Positions 1 through 11,650 of a DNA stretch of 64,000 nucleotides are shown here, one piece after another. The notes under the pieces were generated by a model, which was given only the letters and a program-made list of their open reading frames with translations, made no database searches and was not told the origin of the DNA. Each line of letters begins with the position of its first letter. Position 1 is the stretch's first letter. A program made the position numbers and the translations under genes. This stretch comes from Metridium senile (Eukaryota; Cnidaria; Anthozoa; Actiniaria; Metridiidae): assembly GCA_949775045.1 (NCBI GenBank), contig OX459102.1, forward strand, positions 11,612,201 to 11,676,200. The letters are read 5' to 3'.

Positions 1-246
1 GACCTATTATACAAACTCCTCATCATACAAGAAAAACTATTGGATCAAAACCCAGAAACTAGAAAAACACTGTACCCTAGCGCTAGCAATGGGGTTAAAA
101 AAGACAATAAAAATGATGATGATGAGATACCAAGCGACAGTGAAAACGAAGAGAAAGATGATGATGATGACGATGATAATGGTGATAAAATGGAGACTGA
201 AGAAAATAGCTTGAAGCTACAACCATTAAAGAGAAAAGCAGGCTTT
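1..246 (+). CDS. AATF: AATF exon (5'-most in window, partial)
   Basis: The frame is open from base 1, so the exon or its acceptor lies to the left. It encodes a leucine-rich helix ([16 protein letters not shown]) that matches the end of the AATF N-terminal domain, then an acidic low-complexity stretch built on GAT codons (bases 115-185), then KRKAGF. It ends in phase 0 at a GTAAGT donor. There is no ATG at base 40, where the codon is TTG, so this is not a start. Confidence 0.9.
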
Positions 247-3200
247 GTAAGTAATGGGATTCTAACAAGTCTTTTGTATATTATAAATTATATATACAGC
301 TATCTAAAAAAATGACCAAAGGTTATCTGATTAATTTGAAAAATAGATATACAGCGATATTTATTCCCCATATTAACTAGTTCATATATTTATTTTACTT
401 TAAACAATATTGCATTCATGACCAAAAAGGTATTTCAGTCTTGGCATGCACTATTCAATATGCAGTATTCAGTATTCTACCTCTTTTTTTGAAATAGCTA
501 TAATTATATGTCGACTATTAGAAATCATATTTTCTGATTGGTCGAGGTGCATGGTTTATGAGAGCACACAGCACTCAGGCTTGTGTGTTGATCAAATATG
601 TCCGGCATGTGTATTTATAAAAGAAATAGAAAACCTATTTGTTATACTGTATGCAGCCACATTATACATACATGTACATACATTTTTTTATTCTCGTCCT
701 TAAAAGGCTTTTCAGAGAACACAAATTACATATAACATATATCAATAAGGGAAAAAAAATAATAATATATCCTATAAATTACATAAATTAAATTAAGTGT
801 TTATAAATTTGTGAAGCATATTTGTTTTAAGTTTCTTTTTAAACTCTATTACTGTTTGACTTAATTTCAAGTCTTTGTCTAGACCGTTCCCTAAAGCACT
901 TGAGGATTGTTATAACACTCAAGAAGTGTATAGAAATGCTCCACCTCATGTTTTGCTTGTCTTAACACTTCTCTTGTGTTCTGCCAATCCCACTCTCCTT
1001 TGCAGCGGTTTTTAGTGTCTGGCTTATTGTGTCCAACGGCTGTCAGGAAGTCTATACCAATCCATGCTTTATATCTGCAAAAAGCACACACACACACATT
1101 TTATTCTATTTTTTCATGTCTGACTATAATTACAGTAGTTAAAATATGCTTCTGTTTTCACAAACTTTGTTTGTTATTCTGTAGACTTAAGAAGAATTCT
1201 GCGAATGTATAACAAAACAACATGCATCATTTCTGTTTTCACAAACTTTGTTATTTTCTAGACTCAAGAAGAATTCTGTGAATGTATAACAAAACAACAT
1301 GCATCATTTCCGTTTTCACAAACTTTGTTATTTTCTAGACTCAAGAAGAATTCTGTAAATGTATAACAAAACGACATGCATCATTTCTGTTTTCACAAAC
1401 TTTGTTACTTTGTTATTCTCTAGACTCAAGACGAATTTTGTGAATGCATAACAAAACGACATGCATCATTTCAAGGTGTAAGAGACTCAATCATATCCAA
1501 ATGGAGTGAGAAAACAAGACTGGCATCAGGAAAACTAAGTAGCAAGGTAAAATCTACAAGTATTGCTCATTAAATCAATAAATGTACCAAGTAATCAACT
1601 TTGAATGACCTTTAATTTAAATATTTTATAGTACTGACTTAAAAACAAATTGGTGAATGAATGAATTAACAATATACAGTTGCCATTTTTCGAGGAATTC
1701 TTTGTATGAAATGAAAATGATTAACTATCTGCTGTTTTACTTGGGGTGGAATGGTTGATTTGCATACTGCCAAGACCAGAATGCTTTGCCTACTTTCTTG
1801 TGTGAAACAGTTACGGTAGTGCCAATAATTTATTGTTAAACTTTTCACAAAGAGGTTTTAAAATTTGAAAAACAAAGTTGTAAAGCCTTCTTGTACTGGT
1901 AATAAAAGTGGTCTATTGGTAAAGCTGTGTGCAAATAGATCTATAATTTATTTGTAGTCAAGCACCAGTATTGATTTATATATACTTGTTTTCTTTTTCA
2001 GTCATTTAGTGCATTTGATAGATCAGCACTGTCGCAAATCAAGCAGGTAAATGCTTTTGTGTTTATTTTCATCTTAAACTTTATTATTAAATAAATATAA
2101 GGCGTTGAGCACATCCTTGATTCTGAAGAAGCTTCTCACCAAGCCAGAGCTTTTAGATATGGAGTTACTATTAAATGTACACTGTAAAAATTAGTCCAAA
2201 ATAAGTGATTTTGTGGACCTTAACCCCTATTCAATGCCCAAAACATTGGGTAAAAGCTCTTTTGATCTCCTTTAATTATTGCCCTGTTTATATTTAATTA
2301 AAAATGATTTAAAATATATAGTACACGTATATGCATGCAAAAATCAACATGTGAGCAGATTTGTGTGCTAAAATATATAACGTAGAGGTAATGAGTGTGA
2401 GTCTCCCCAATTAGTCACTGGCTAAATACATTCAGATGTCAAAAAAGTGATTTATTAATTATTATTTATTATTATTCTACAGGTTATGAATGATAAACAA
2501 AGACTGATAAAAAGATCACAACTAAAGAGAAGTTCTTACAAAGTTTTAGGGAAAACAGAAAAATCTGATGATGTAGAAGCTGAGGTAACATTAAAATTTA
2601 ATCCTTTTTCAGGCAAATCAAAGAAGGACACAAATATAATGGAAACCAAGTCTCATTCTAGGTGTCTCCCCTGTCCACACTCACACACATACTCCATACA
2701 CATTCAATAATATTCTAATCATACACTCAACTCACTTATTGATTTTTATGGAGAGAAGAAAACCTGGCTAAAACCCTTGTGGCATAAGAGAGAACAACAC
2801 ATTATACACACCCTGTTCACATGTTGCCCAAGCTGGGAATTGAACCCAGGTCATAGTGGTGAAAGACCAGTGCTTTCATCGCTAGGCCAACCATGTCGGC
2901 TACTTAAATAATTAGATGGTTGTGATAATGGCGGTGATGATGCTGTGATGATGATGATAACAGTGATAGTGCTCATGATAACAATGATCGTGCTGTTGGT
3001 GATAACCCTGTTGATGATGACAATGATGAATTACATGTATGATGGTAAGGTGACAGTGGTTATGATAATGATGATAATAATAATAAAGATGATGGTGTTG
3101 GAAGTTAAGATGATAACAATGGTGACAATAAAAGTAACCACTGATAAAAAAAATAAATATTAAATTTTGATTTACATACACATCATGTACGTATCAGATA

Positions 3201-4979
3201 TTTCTAGATACACAACATAACAAGCCAGACCCAGTTCATATTTGTATGGCACCCTTATACCAAACAATAGGTTGTGGTTAGATATCCTGTAATTAAACAC
3301 AGGTCGGAACATCAACTATCTGTCACTTTTGAGAATAAATCTGAAACAGACCTGGAGCCCATCACATTGAATTCAATAAAACATTTTCGATTATTGAAAA
3401 ATCAAATGTGAATGCACAGATTAAAATCACACATGCTTTAAACAGCTGAGAAGAATCTCTTATCTATGTCTAAACTGACCAAGTTTTGACTGGTCAGAAA
3501 AAATTTAATGACCTCTAATCCCCAACACTTGTGCATGGTCAAGAAACCACAATAATCTTAAATACGCCAGAAGAATATCGGGAATTTACAAAAATGAACT
3601 ACATGTAGGTCCAGCTTCTTATGGTAATTGGAAGCTCAAGATTTGCTTGCTGTCAATACTAACATATGCTATCACATTTGATTATTTTTGTTTTTGTTTT
3701 TTTGTTTACAGGGAGAAGCAAATGCTCATCTTAAAGACTATGACACAGAGATATTTGATGATGATGACTTTTACCACCAGGTATAACAAATCAAAATGAA
3801 AAAAAAAATAATTAAACTATGAAAACCCAAAATGAACACTATAATTAATAAAGATTGTGAAAGTAGGTCACCCAATATTTTTGAGATCAAACAAATATCT
3901 TGCGGAAGGTTTTCCCAGGCAAACATACACCTAATTCAAAAAGGTTTGATGGGGCGAACGGCGATTGTTGATTGGCAATTGCATGGCAGAAAGGAACGAA
4001 TTGGTAATGCAAATTCCTTCTCATTCTTTCTAAATTACCCAAACAATGCCTCCACCGTTCAGCAAAACCTTTGAGACACCCATCTAAGGTCATCACTGAA
4101 CAATGTTTGTGTAATTTAGAATGGGATAAGAAGAAATTTGTATTACCCACAGTACCTTTCAGTCATGCAATCGCCAATCACCATTCGCCCATCAACCTTT
4201 TTTGAATTAGGTGTATTTCTTGTTAAATTATAGGCATTTTAACCTAAAAAAACAAGCATTTGTAGATATTTTATTGTTCAAATTTTCGATGGTGATTGGA
4301 TAATTTTGTGCTGGTGGCCTCGGTAGAAGTCGTTGCACTAATAAATACAAAATTATAAATTCCAATTCTTCTGCTAGTGCATAACCATTATTTAGTTTCT
4401 CAGTCTGCATTGGCAAAAAAATACTTGACTGCAATGTATATGTATGACTTTCATGTATTTGCTTATTGATATTTCCTTGATAATTTCGATTTTCCTTGGT
4501 TAGTAATATATAATACATCTTTTTCTACTACTTTATAAAAAAAAATATGTATACAAATGTATAGATTGTAGGTAGATTAACGACAAGACATCACTTTTTC
4601 TGTTACTCAGAGTTTCACACTTTCGCAATCTTCAGACAGACTATATATATATTAACGATAGAAAAAACAAATAGACTAAACTTTCATCCCGACAAGCCTG
4701 TTTCGTGATTACTCACTCTTCAGGGGATTTTAATGACAAGAATATTCATAACCATCTATTATATACTATAAATTTGCATAATTAATGTAGCGGTAAATTT
4801 AAAGGTAGTGTTCAGCTGTTGCGTAGCAATGCTTTGCTTCTATATATATATATATATATATACATGTATATATATATATATACATGTATATATATATATG
4901 CATGTATATATATATATACATGTATATGTATATATACAGGTATATATATATATACATGTATATATATAAATATATATAC

Positions 4980-5013
<34 letters not shown>

Positions 5014-5198
5014 ACATACATATATATATATACATGTATATATATATATACATGTATATATATATATACATGTATATATATATATACATGTATATATATA
5101 TATACATGTATATATATATATACATGTATATATATATATACATGTATATATATATATACATGTATATATATATATACATGTATATATATATATACATG

Positions 5199-5279
<81 letters not shown>

Positions 5280-5491
5280 CGATTTGCAAAAACTTTGACT
5301 CATTTGTACATATATAAATATATATCAAAATAATATAAGAAATTATGGGATATGATAACTGATATTTTTTTCAAGTTGCCTATGACTTGGGTTATCTGGA
5401 AAAAATATCAGTTATCATATCCCATAATTTCTTATATTATTTTGATATATATTTATATATGTTCAAATGAGTCAAAGTTTTTGCAAATCGC

Positions 5492-5526
<35 letters not shown>

Positions 5527-8500
5527 TATATATGCATGAAATTACTTGAACAAACATTATCATTGTAAATTATTCTAATATTAATAAAATGATATTTGTT
5601 CTAGCTTCTTCGTGAGTTTATTGAAAGGCAGACCAGTTCAAATTCAGACGACCCCATTGAAATGGGCAGGTAAGAACAAAAAAAACAAAAAAAAAACAGA
5701 TTCAAACCAATAAAATTTGCTATACGTACAGTATGTGTGTGCAATTCCGGATGGTTTTTAAATAAATTGCCATATCATTCGTTAAATGCATTGTTTAGAA
5801 AATATATTTTCCCTGGAGATGAGGTAACATCTGATAAAGATTTAAATAAAGTATTGGTCAATTTTAGTGATTTTTAAAAATGTTATGGATATATTTGTAA
5901 AGTAGTTTGAGTGGTGCAATTCCGGACAGTTGTTTGCAAAGCCGGACACTATTAAAGTAGGTTCTGTTTAATCAATTCTTTGAAGTTATTTCCTAATTTT
6001 CGAATGCTTATGATAGATTTTCCATTTCCACAGTCAAATTTGAGATTAAAGCATAAATTTGTGTTAATTAAATCATGAATTACGTTGCTTGATTAATACG
6101 TTTGAGCACTAAAGTATTTCACACATGAGTAATTGCTTTCGTGCACTGGATTCTGCAAATGAATATAAATGTCCTACTAAATGAATAGTGCATGGTGATT
6201 AAACTATCCAAAAGATAACTTTTGTTTGCAAAATCAACCTGCAGTTGAATTGTATATTTTTAAGCGACATTTTAACTTACAATTCAAAGTTATGGGTGAT
6301 TGCTAATCTTGTATATTTTATCGTCCGGAATTGCACATACCTTAGTGGATTTTAGTAGTATTTATAAAACCGTCTCCTACACTTATTTAAAACTATTAAA
6401 AGCTCTTCTTTTCACACAAGATAAACCATTGTTTGCAATTGAAAACGTACTAATTATTTTGGTGTTATCATTTGAATCTGCAGAAAAATCACCATTTTAA
6501 GTTTAACATGTAATTCGGAGTGCGTTAAAAACTGACTTATTGCGAATTTGCATATTCACATGCGATGACAAATCGCTCTTTTTCCTAGCTGAAAATATCT
6601 CGATTGTCACAAAAACTTCTTAAACAATAGAATACATACAAATGCTTAATTCTATAATGTTGTTTTCATTTTTAAACAAATTCGATCTCTTTTTTAACGC
6701 TTAAATGCCAAAGTGTCAGGATTTGCACACTGTCCGGATTTGTACACACATACTGTAGTCACTATTAATAGTGTCTGATAAGTTTTTCATTTGTTACAAA
6801 TAGGAAATGGCTTGAACTACAAAAATTAAGACGTAAAATCAAGAAGAAAGTCGACACAAAAGCAAGTAAAGGAAGAAAGTTAAGGTAAGGTGGATTAACA
6901 ATATACTTAATAAGGGGATCCATTTTAAGAAGACTAGTGAAGAAATAGAAAAAGAGGCAGCATGCTCTATTGAGTTATAGAGTATGCAGGAATTATAATA
7001 ACATGAGAGAAGTGTTAGGAGAAGCACGACGCGTTACAAATCGGCGCTCCGTGCACTGTTGAGTTATAGAGAACGCATCTCAGCCAATCAGAGAGCGCAA
7101 TATAAATCAAATATTTTTTTAATGAATAATATTGCTCAGTGAGTAGTCCCCTTCCCAGTTCCCTTCATTATTTTGAAAGGTTGCCGGCTTTTGTATTGAA
7201 GCAAGATGAACGTTGAGTTTGCAATGATAGAGACACGTAAATAATTGTCAAGCAAGGTGTTAAAGGGTCTCTATTATTGTAAGCTCAACATTGGTCTTGC
7301 AAAGGCCCAGCTAACTTTTGGGATGGTGCATGGAACTATTATGGAAAATTACATTTTTTGGGAATGCTGCAATTACTCAATAATATTATGATAATGTCAA
7401 ATCATTCACCGACAGAATATCGAATGTAATTTCCCCTAGTATTCATTGAGGTTATTTTCTGTCTTGCTTTGGTGTTTTAAAATCTGACCAAAATTGTGTC
7501 AAATTTCATCCAATCCAAACTCAAACTTTTCAACCTGGCAATGATATTGGAAGTCCAGGGTCAAGTCCTGACCCTACATGTATGCTTCTGATTGACTTTG
7601 CAAATTCAAAACACAAGGCTCATGTGGCCAGAGGGTTTATCTTGAGTTGACTTTTGACAGACAGAAATTACAAACAATGCTAAATATATTATAGTCAAAT
7701 AAATACAGATTGAAGGTTATTTTCATGTATTGTATTATTATTCCTTCTTCATTTAATGGATGTTTGTTCTTCTCTCTTGTAGATATAATATCCTTAGCAA
7801 GCTAGTTAGCTATATGCCTCCTATTGACAGAGGTTCTATGCCAGATTCATCAAGGTTAGTAATGTAGACTGCATTTAACAGTATATCACATGGAAATTTA
7901 ATAAGTAATACTATACTATTAATAGAGTAATTTTTTGCTAATTTAAAAAAAGTACATACACCTGTTTTCAAAAACGTTGTCCTATTAAAAAAAGCAAATA
8001 GCAATTAGTAATTTGAAAATAGTGAAATAGGAATTAATGAATTTGCATTGCATTCAAGCGTAAATAAATGCATTTGGCATGCTACACATGTTGGCATTAT
8101 CAGAAGACTGCGTCTGTTTTTGGTTCACTTCTTAATTCCTATTTCTCTATTAACAAATTACTAAATGACTGATTACTAATTTCAAATAAGATAACGTTTT
8201 TGAAAACAGGTGTACACTGAAAGGGTGCAACATAAAATGTAAAAAGTATTCAATATACAGTAGTGATATTTTATGCAAATTCTGATGTTTTCTACTATCT
8301 ACTGTTTAATTGAACACTATTTAGTACTAAATAGTGACTAGTTTTGCACACTGCTGGGGTGCAAAATAATAAATAAACGGTCTGTGAAACAAATAGTGCT
8401 AATCAAACAATAGAATTAGCATAAAATTGCACTAAATAGTCAGCTAACTATTTCACGGGTTTATTATTTGGACTCTAGTGTTTTTACTTGGTAAATATTT

Positions 8501-9284
8501 TGTTATCTAGTAAGTTAACATTTATTCATACTATTGTTCTTGAATGGCAAGAATCGTGCTCGCATTGGAACACAATAAAGTTTTCAAATGCGTTTCAACT
8601 TATGGCTGCCATATGTAAATCCATGTGTGTGGGTGTGTATAGATAATTTAGTCATCATGATCTGGGTATTGTTACGTCAGTATTAAGTTTTCCAACTCGT
8701 TGCTCAGATGTTAATTTTATGGCGGCGGAAAGAGGAGCGAAAGAACGTCTCGGTGTTTTCTCAGGCTAAAATGAGTGGCTTGCCAGTCAATAACAATACC
8801 AACGGTAGTTATTCAAATTGTTCACATCTTTACAATTGAGTGTATATTTGTGCATGCATGCCAGTACATGTATATGCAATATTGACTCAGCCAAACGTAA
8901 GAATGTTGTTATTGCCAGCCACCCTATTTATTGCATTCACACTAAATTTAAATACTACATTGGACTTTTTAGGGTAAATTCAATATATAATTTTATATAT
9001 TATCACACTAAATATAAATAATAATTTTGTAAAATCTTAATTATAGGTATAAGAATTAATAACTATGAATTATTACTGGTAATAATTTATAATGAATTTG
9101 TAAATTTTAATTCAAACCTTTTTTAATTTTAATAATTATTTATTGTTAAATTTTGAATAATTTTGATTATTATTAACAAATAATAATTGTTATTATTTTT
9201 ATTAATTATTTTCTTTCTTTTTTTTTCAGAAATGAACTATTTTCTTCTTTGTTTGGTCAAAGTAAAGCCCAGTCAGAAACGTGA
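1..9284 (+). CDS. AATF: AATF/Che-1 (TRAUB-domain nucleolar protein), 3' nine coding exons
   Basis: AATF is a nucleolar factor of small-subunit ribosome biogenesis (Bfr2 in yeast) and a transcription cofactor known as Che-1. The coding exons are 1-246, 1424-1546, 2002-2046, 2483-2584, 3712-3780, 5605-5669, 6804-6884, 7783-7854 and 9230-9284. All have GT/AG borders and compatible phases, and together they give 285 residues plus TGA. The 5' half lies left of the window; the human protein is about 560 residues. Visible in order are the end of the AATF/Che-1 domain (QEKLL...PETR), an acidic Asp/Glu run, a [12 protein letters not shown] motif, [39 protein letters not shown], and the TRAUB domain with [22 protein letters not shown] and SSLFGQ close to the stop. 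These blocks match vertebrate AATF from memory. Introns are long and full of repeats. No clear polyadenylation signal was identified. Confidence 0.95.
247..898 (+). other. AATF intron 1, 5' part
   Basis: This is AT-rich intron sequence with no ORF or repeat I can support. Confidence 0.5.
899..1081 (-). CDS. Exon-like ORF antisense in AATF intron 1, unknown product
   Basis: Read on the minus strand, a TG-rich and T-rich tract plus TTTTTGCAG is followed by an open frame of about 60 codons ending in TAG. The composition looks coding ([32 protein letters not shown]). It resembles a 3'-terminal exon but I do not recognise the family. It may be a relic of a mobile element or retrocopy, or the last exon of a gene transcribed against AATF. 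Confidence 0.3.
1150..1470 (+). repeat. Four tandem copies of an AATF intron/exon boundary
   Basis: A unit of about 77-87 bp occurs four times. Each copy holds a TTTTCACAAACTTTG pyrimidine-rich tract, a TAG acceptor (ending near 1184, 1261, 1338 and 1423) and the first codons of the AATF exon (ACTCAAGAAGAATTCTG). Only the last copy continues in frame into the remaining exon. Copy 1 meets TAA at its second codon and copies 2 and 3 run into stops inside the next copy. Confidence 0.85.
1424..1546 (+). CDS. AATF: AATF exon, [12 protein letters not shown] motif
   Basis: The acceptor is TTCTCTAG at 1416-1423 and the donor is AAG|GTAAAA. The exon has 41 codons, phase 0 at both ends. Its first 15 codons are also present upstream in three degenerate copies that include the acceptor (1150-1423). 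Confidence 0.85.
2002..2046 (+). CDS. AATF: AATF exon, 15 codons
   Basis: The acceptor TTTTTCAG is preceded by a strong pyrimidine tract, and the donor is CAG|GTAAAT. It encodes [15 protein letters not shown], equivalent to the FGAFERSILTQI block of vertebrate AATF. Too short for ordinary ORF scans. Confidence 0.9.
2483..2584 (+). CDS. AATF: AATF exon, [17 protein letters not shown] block
   Basis: The acceptor is TTCTACAG and the donor is GAG|GTAACA. The exon has 34 codons in phase 0. It holds the basic block with the conserved YKVLGK (YRVLGK in vertebrates). Confidence 0.92.
2640..2905 (-). mobile_element. tRNA-derived SINE in AATF intron 4
   Basis: On the minus strand a tRNA-like head begins near 2900. 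It has an A-box-like segment (2889-2872, TGGCCTAGCGATGAAAGC) and a B-box match (2847-2835, GGGTTCAATTCCC). A non-tRNA body continues to about 2640. The folded head is imperfect and it sits in an intron, so this is a SINE rather than a tRNA gene. Confidence 0.7.
2917..3165. repeat. Degenerate GAT/AAT trinucleotide repeat
   Basis: Runs of GATGAT, GATAAC and AATAAT units give open frames on both strands (Met/Ile-rich and His-rich). These are simple-repeat artefacts, not genes. Confidence 0.75.
3712..3780 (+). CDS. AATF: AATF exon, [11 protein letters not shown] block
   Basis: The acceptor TTTACAG follows a T-rich tract, and the donor is CAG|GTATAA. It encodes [20 protein letters not shown], the most conserved AATF signature, at the entry to the TRAUB domain. 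Phase 0 at both ends. Confidence 0.95.
3925..4217. mobile_element. MITE in AATF intron 5
   Basis: The terminal inverted repeats share ACACCTAATTCAAAAAGG and the following GATGGGCGAA. Further inverted similarity runs inward (CGCCAATCAC, AATTTAGAATG). There is no coding capacity. Confidence 0.75.
4218..4838. other. AATF intron 5, middle part
   Basis: Intron sequence with no recognisable gene or structured repeat. Confidence 0.45.
4839..5277. repeat. (TA)n / TACATG microsatellite
   Basis: About 440 bp of alternating TA is interrupted at regular 18-bp steps by CATG, then becomes pure TA. Lack of stops gives long Tyr/Ile/Met/Cys frames in several registers on both strands, none of them real. Confidence 0.95.
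5278..5492. mobile_element. Foldback MITE inserted in the TA microsatellite
   Basis: The arms of about 100 bp are nearly perfect inverted copies, starting AGCGATTTGCAAAAAC at the left and ending with its complement at the right. TA repeats continue on both sides, so the element inserted into the microsatellite. Confidence 0.85.
5605..5669 (+). CDS. AATF: AATF exon, [12 protein letters not shown] block
   Basis: The acceptor is TTCTAG and the donor is CAG|GTAAGA. The 65-bp exon ends in phase 2 within the arginine codon of MGR. It encodes [12 protein letters not shown] followed by DDPIEMGR. Confidence 0.93.
5729..6755. mobile_element. Tc1/mariner-type TIR element in AATF intron 6
   Basis: The termini read CAGTATGTGTGTGCAA and its inverted match (TTGTACACACATACTG), each flanked by TA (5727-5728 and 6756-6757), which fits a TA target duplication. 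The internal motif GTGCAATTCCGG recurs near 5915 and, inverted, near 6325. No transposase frame survives, so this is a non-autonomous element of about 1.03 kb. Confidence 0.75.
6804..6884 (+). CDS. AATF: AATF exon, [17 protein letters not shown] block
   Basis: It starts with the G that completes the split arginine codon. It holds the lysine/arginine-rich part of the TRAUB domain with KASKGRKLR and ends in phase 2 at AAG|GTAAGG. Confidence 0.94.
7198..7300. mobile_element. Small MITE, family shared with 34253-34356
   Basis: A short inverted-repeat element starts GCAAGATGAACGTTGAG and contains CAATGATAGAGAC facing GTCTCTATTATTG. A second copy lies in the HBP1 gene. Confidence 0.7.
7301..7782 (+). 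other. AATF intron 7, 3' part
   Basis: Nothing recognisable apart from the acceptor of the next exon. Confidence 0.4.
7783..7854 (+). CDS. AATF: AATF exon, [15 protein letters not shown] block
   Basis: The acceptor is TCTCTTGTAG and the donor is AAG|GTTAGT. It encodes [17 protein letters not shown], matching the LSKLLSFMAPIDH block of vertebrate AATF. It ends in phase 2. Confidence 0.94.
7952..8217. mobile_element. MITE in AATF intron 8
   Basis: The terminal inverted repeats contain CACCTGTTTTCAAAAACG. Inner inverted similarity includes CAATTAGTAATTTGAAA-type segments. Confidence 0.75.
8366..8470. repeat. Imperfect palindrome of about 105 bp
   Basis: The two halves (AATAATAAATAAACGG... and its complement ...CCGTGAAATAG in reverse) fold on each other around 8415. 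Probably a small MITE. Confidence 0.6.
8471..9229 (+). other. AATF intron 8, 3' part
   Basis: AT-rich. It contains a short GC-richer patch near 8720-8770 (ATGGCGGCGGAAAG) of unknown meaning, then very A/T-rich sequence up to the acceptor. Confidence 0.4.
9230..9284 (+). CDS. AATF: AATF terminal exon
   Basis: A long T-rich tract and TTTCAG precede the exon. It completes the arginine codon and encodes [10 protein letters not shown] plus a short tail ending in TGA at 9282-9284. SLFGQ is the conserved end of the TRAUB domain. Confidence 0.93.
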
Positions 9285-11090
9285 TATTGACTTGTTTAGG
9301 TGACAAGCAAATTATTAATTTAATTTCAAAGATAAATTAAAAATATATTCATAGAAGATATACCACTGATTGTTTTTATTGCCTTTATTTATAAGAATTA
9401 CTATGATTATTAGAATTATTATAAAAACATTAGTTTTATAATGATAGTTATTTTATTTAATAATCTATGATGCTATTATTTTTAACTAACTAAATGAATG
9501 ACAATTTTTTAGTCTTTGCTTCAAGCGACAATAGAAACATGCCCAGGCATGCTCAAAGATATGTTTTTATTAAACAATGTATTTAAAGACTAATTTAGTA
9601 CTTTATTCTTAATGCCGCACTATAAACGCTCAAAGTTTCAACCACTTCGATATCAAGGTAAATTACGAAAAAAATTACAAAAATTATCACAACAAGGAAA
9701 AAATGTATGATAGCGATACCGCAATTCTAGCCGTTTGGCGCCTTTTTTATTTCGAAACCAGATTTCGGCAAAGTAATTGGCTATTTTGGATACACAAATC
9801 AGAAGGCGTTGATGATTTTTCGTGTTGTGATTGGTTATAACCTAATTATGTTAACCCATTTACCAGTGGAGTCATTTAGGTCTTGCATGATCTAGTTCCA
9901 TGTGGCGACCAGATTCTTCTTTACTCTGAATCCAATTTATTTTTCAATCAAGAGCATTTTATTATAATCAAGAGCACAGACGCTTTGAAAGGAAAGGCGA
10001 AATCATTAACGGACAAACGCTGTGAAGAAAAATCAGGTAAACTGAAAAAAGTAAACCATGTGCTTTGCAAATTTTGTTACTGAACTTCTCAAATTTACAA
10101 CCATCTACCATTTTTATACGAAAGCAAGACTTTGAAAACATTCTTTATTGCTCTAATAAGATTTGTTAATTCTTATAAAAATATAAACGGATTCATTCAA
10201 ACTGCATATGGCGCTCAAATCGATTTTTTCTAACGAATAGACCAGTTCAGTGTTCTTCGTTGACCAATCTTACCATTAATTATAAAAAATTAGTCAATAA
10301 GTAGAGACGATTTCAACATGCAGTAGTTTTGTTAATTGTCATTACATGTATTCACCGTCACGAACTGTGCTAGATATGAAAAAATATATACAAAACACAT
10401 GGTATTGACACTGAGGTCGCACGAACATGAACTACAAACTTTGCGTCCATATGCTGTTCCCTTAGCTTAGTTGATGAAAATCTCCTAAGTTAAGTTTAAA
10501 TATGCTGGATTAATCAACGTTTTTACCGTTATTGAAATTACATAGAATGCTTTCAAGAAATACTAGTAAAGTTCTTCAACGAACATATTTTGCGGAAACA
10601 AAGTACTTGCGAGAAAGTGCAACCACGTGCTCTTACAAGTACTACAAAAAATATTCTTATTAGCGTTAAATTCCAATGTATTTTTACATTTAAGGTATCC
10701 AATTTGCTTTCTTAGAAGCTGTGTTAATACTGTTTTGTTTATCTCAGGATAAATAACAGGGAAATTCCCTTGCGGCAAAAAACATTTAGTGATACTTTAC
10801 ATTGTGAAAGCTTTCCCCTCGTGTATTACTGAGAATATATTCAGATATTATTATCAACAAATTAAATTTCATCTTGTTTTAATTAACTTTAAATTGGTTT
10901 GTTAAACTTGCTAACTAATTTTATGTCAATTTGTGTAGTGTAGTGTATTTCGGAATCATCATTTACACGACACCGGACTAGACAAAGCACCATTTTGTTT
11001 TGTTCGATATTAGCATAAATTATGTGTAGTGCCCGGTGTTGTCCACATGTCGTGCTGTAGAACAAAAGTGAAACTTCATTACATCAAGCA
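9285..11090. other. Intergenic, downstream of AATF
   Basis: This covers the AATF 3' UTR of unknown length and AT-rich intergenic DNA. The open frames here are short, without family features or splice context. Confidence 0.45.
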
Positions 11091-11109
11091 ACTAGCTGTG
11101 GCGGAAGTG

Positions 11110-11650
11110 AAAGTTATAATATACACTTCCAAATATGGAAAACGCTTTCATAAATTGCATATATTGATTTCAGAATTTATTTCAAACTGCAGGAATTCAG
11201 AATTTCGTTCTTATGCACTTTTTATCCTATGATTCAGCTAGGTTAGTACTGTTTTTTAATTTATATTTATGTTTGATTTATTATTTTTAAGTTACAGTTT
11301 ACACTTCAAATATGGAAAAGGCTTCCATAAGTTACATATTATTACTGTGTTGATTTCAGAATTCATTTTAAACTGCAGGAATTTAGAATTTCGTTCTTAT
11401 GTAATTTTTACCTTATGATTCAGCTAGGATATTACTGTTTTTTAATTTTGTTACAAGTTACAATTTACATGAAAAAAAAAATTAACTTGAAAAACTAAAA
11501 AAAAAATTTAAAAAAAGTTACATATCACTGTTGATTTGAGAATTTTTTTTAAAATTGTTGGAAGTTAGAATTTTGTTCTGGTTTGATTGATGTATTTTTA
11601 TCTTATACTACGGTTAGGATATCATTGTATTTTTCATTTTTGGTTTATAA
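11110..11650. repeat. Three diverged tandem copies, about 170-180 bp each
   Basis: Copies start near 11110, 11290 and 11455. They share TACACTTCAAATATGG, GTTGATTTCAGAAT, AACTGCAGGAATT and TTATGATTCAGCTAGG. The third is heavily decayed. Confidence 0.7.

Noticed and set aside
2835..2900. tRNA gene on the minus strand
   Set aside because: A and B boxes are present but stems are imperfect and a non-tRNA body follows, so it is called a SINE. The same applies to 39200-39271.
4799..5333. Several long ORFs on both strands rich in Tyr, Ile and Met
   Set aside because: They are frames of the (TA)n/TACATG microsatellite, where stops are scarce by composition.
9883..10083. 66-codon ORF downstream of AATF
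   Set aside because: No family resemblance, splice context or regulatory signals. Length is expected by chance.
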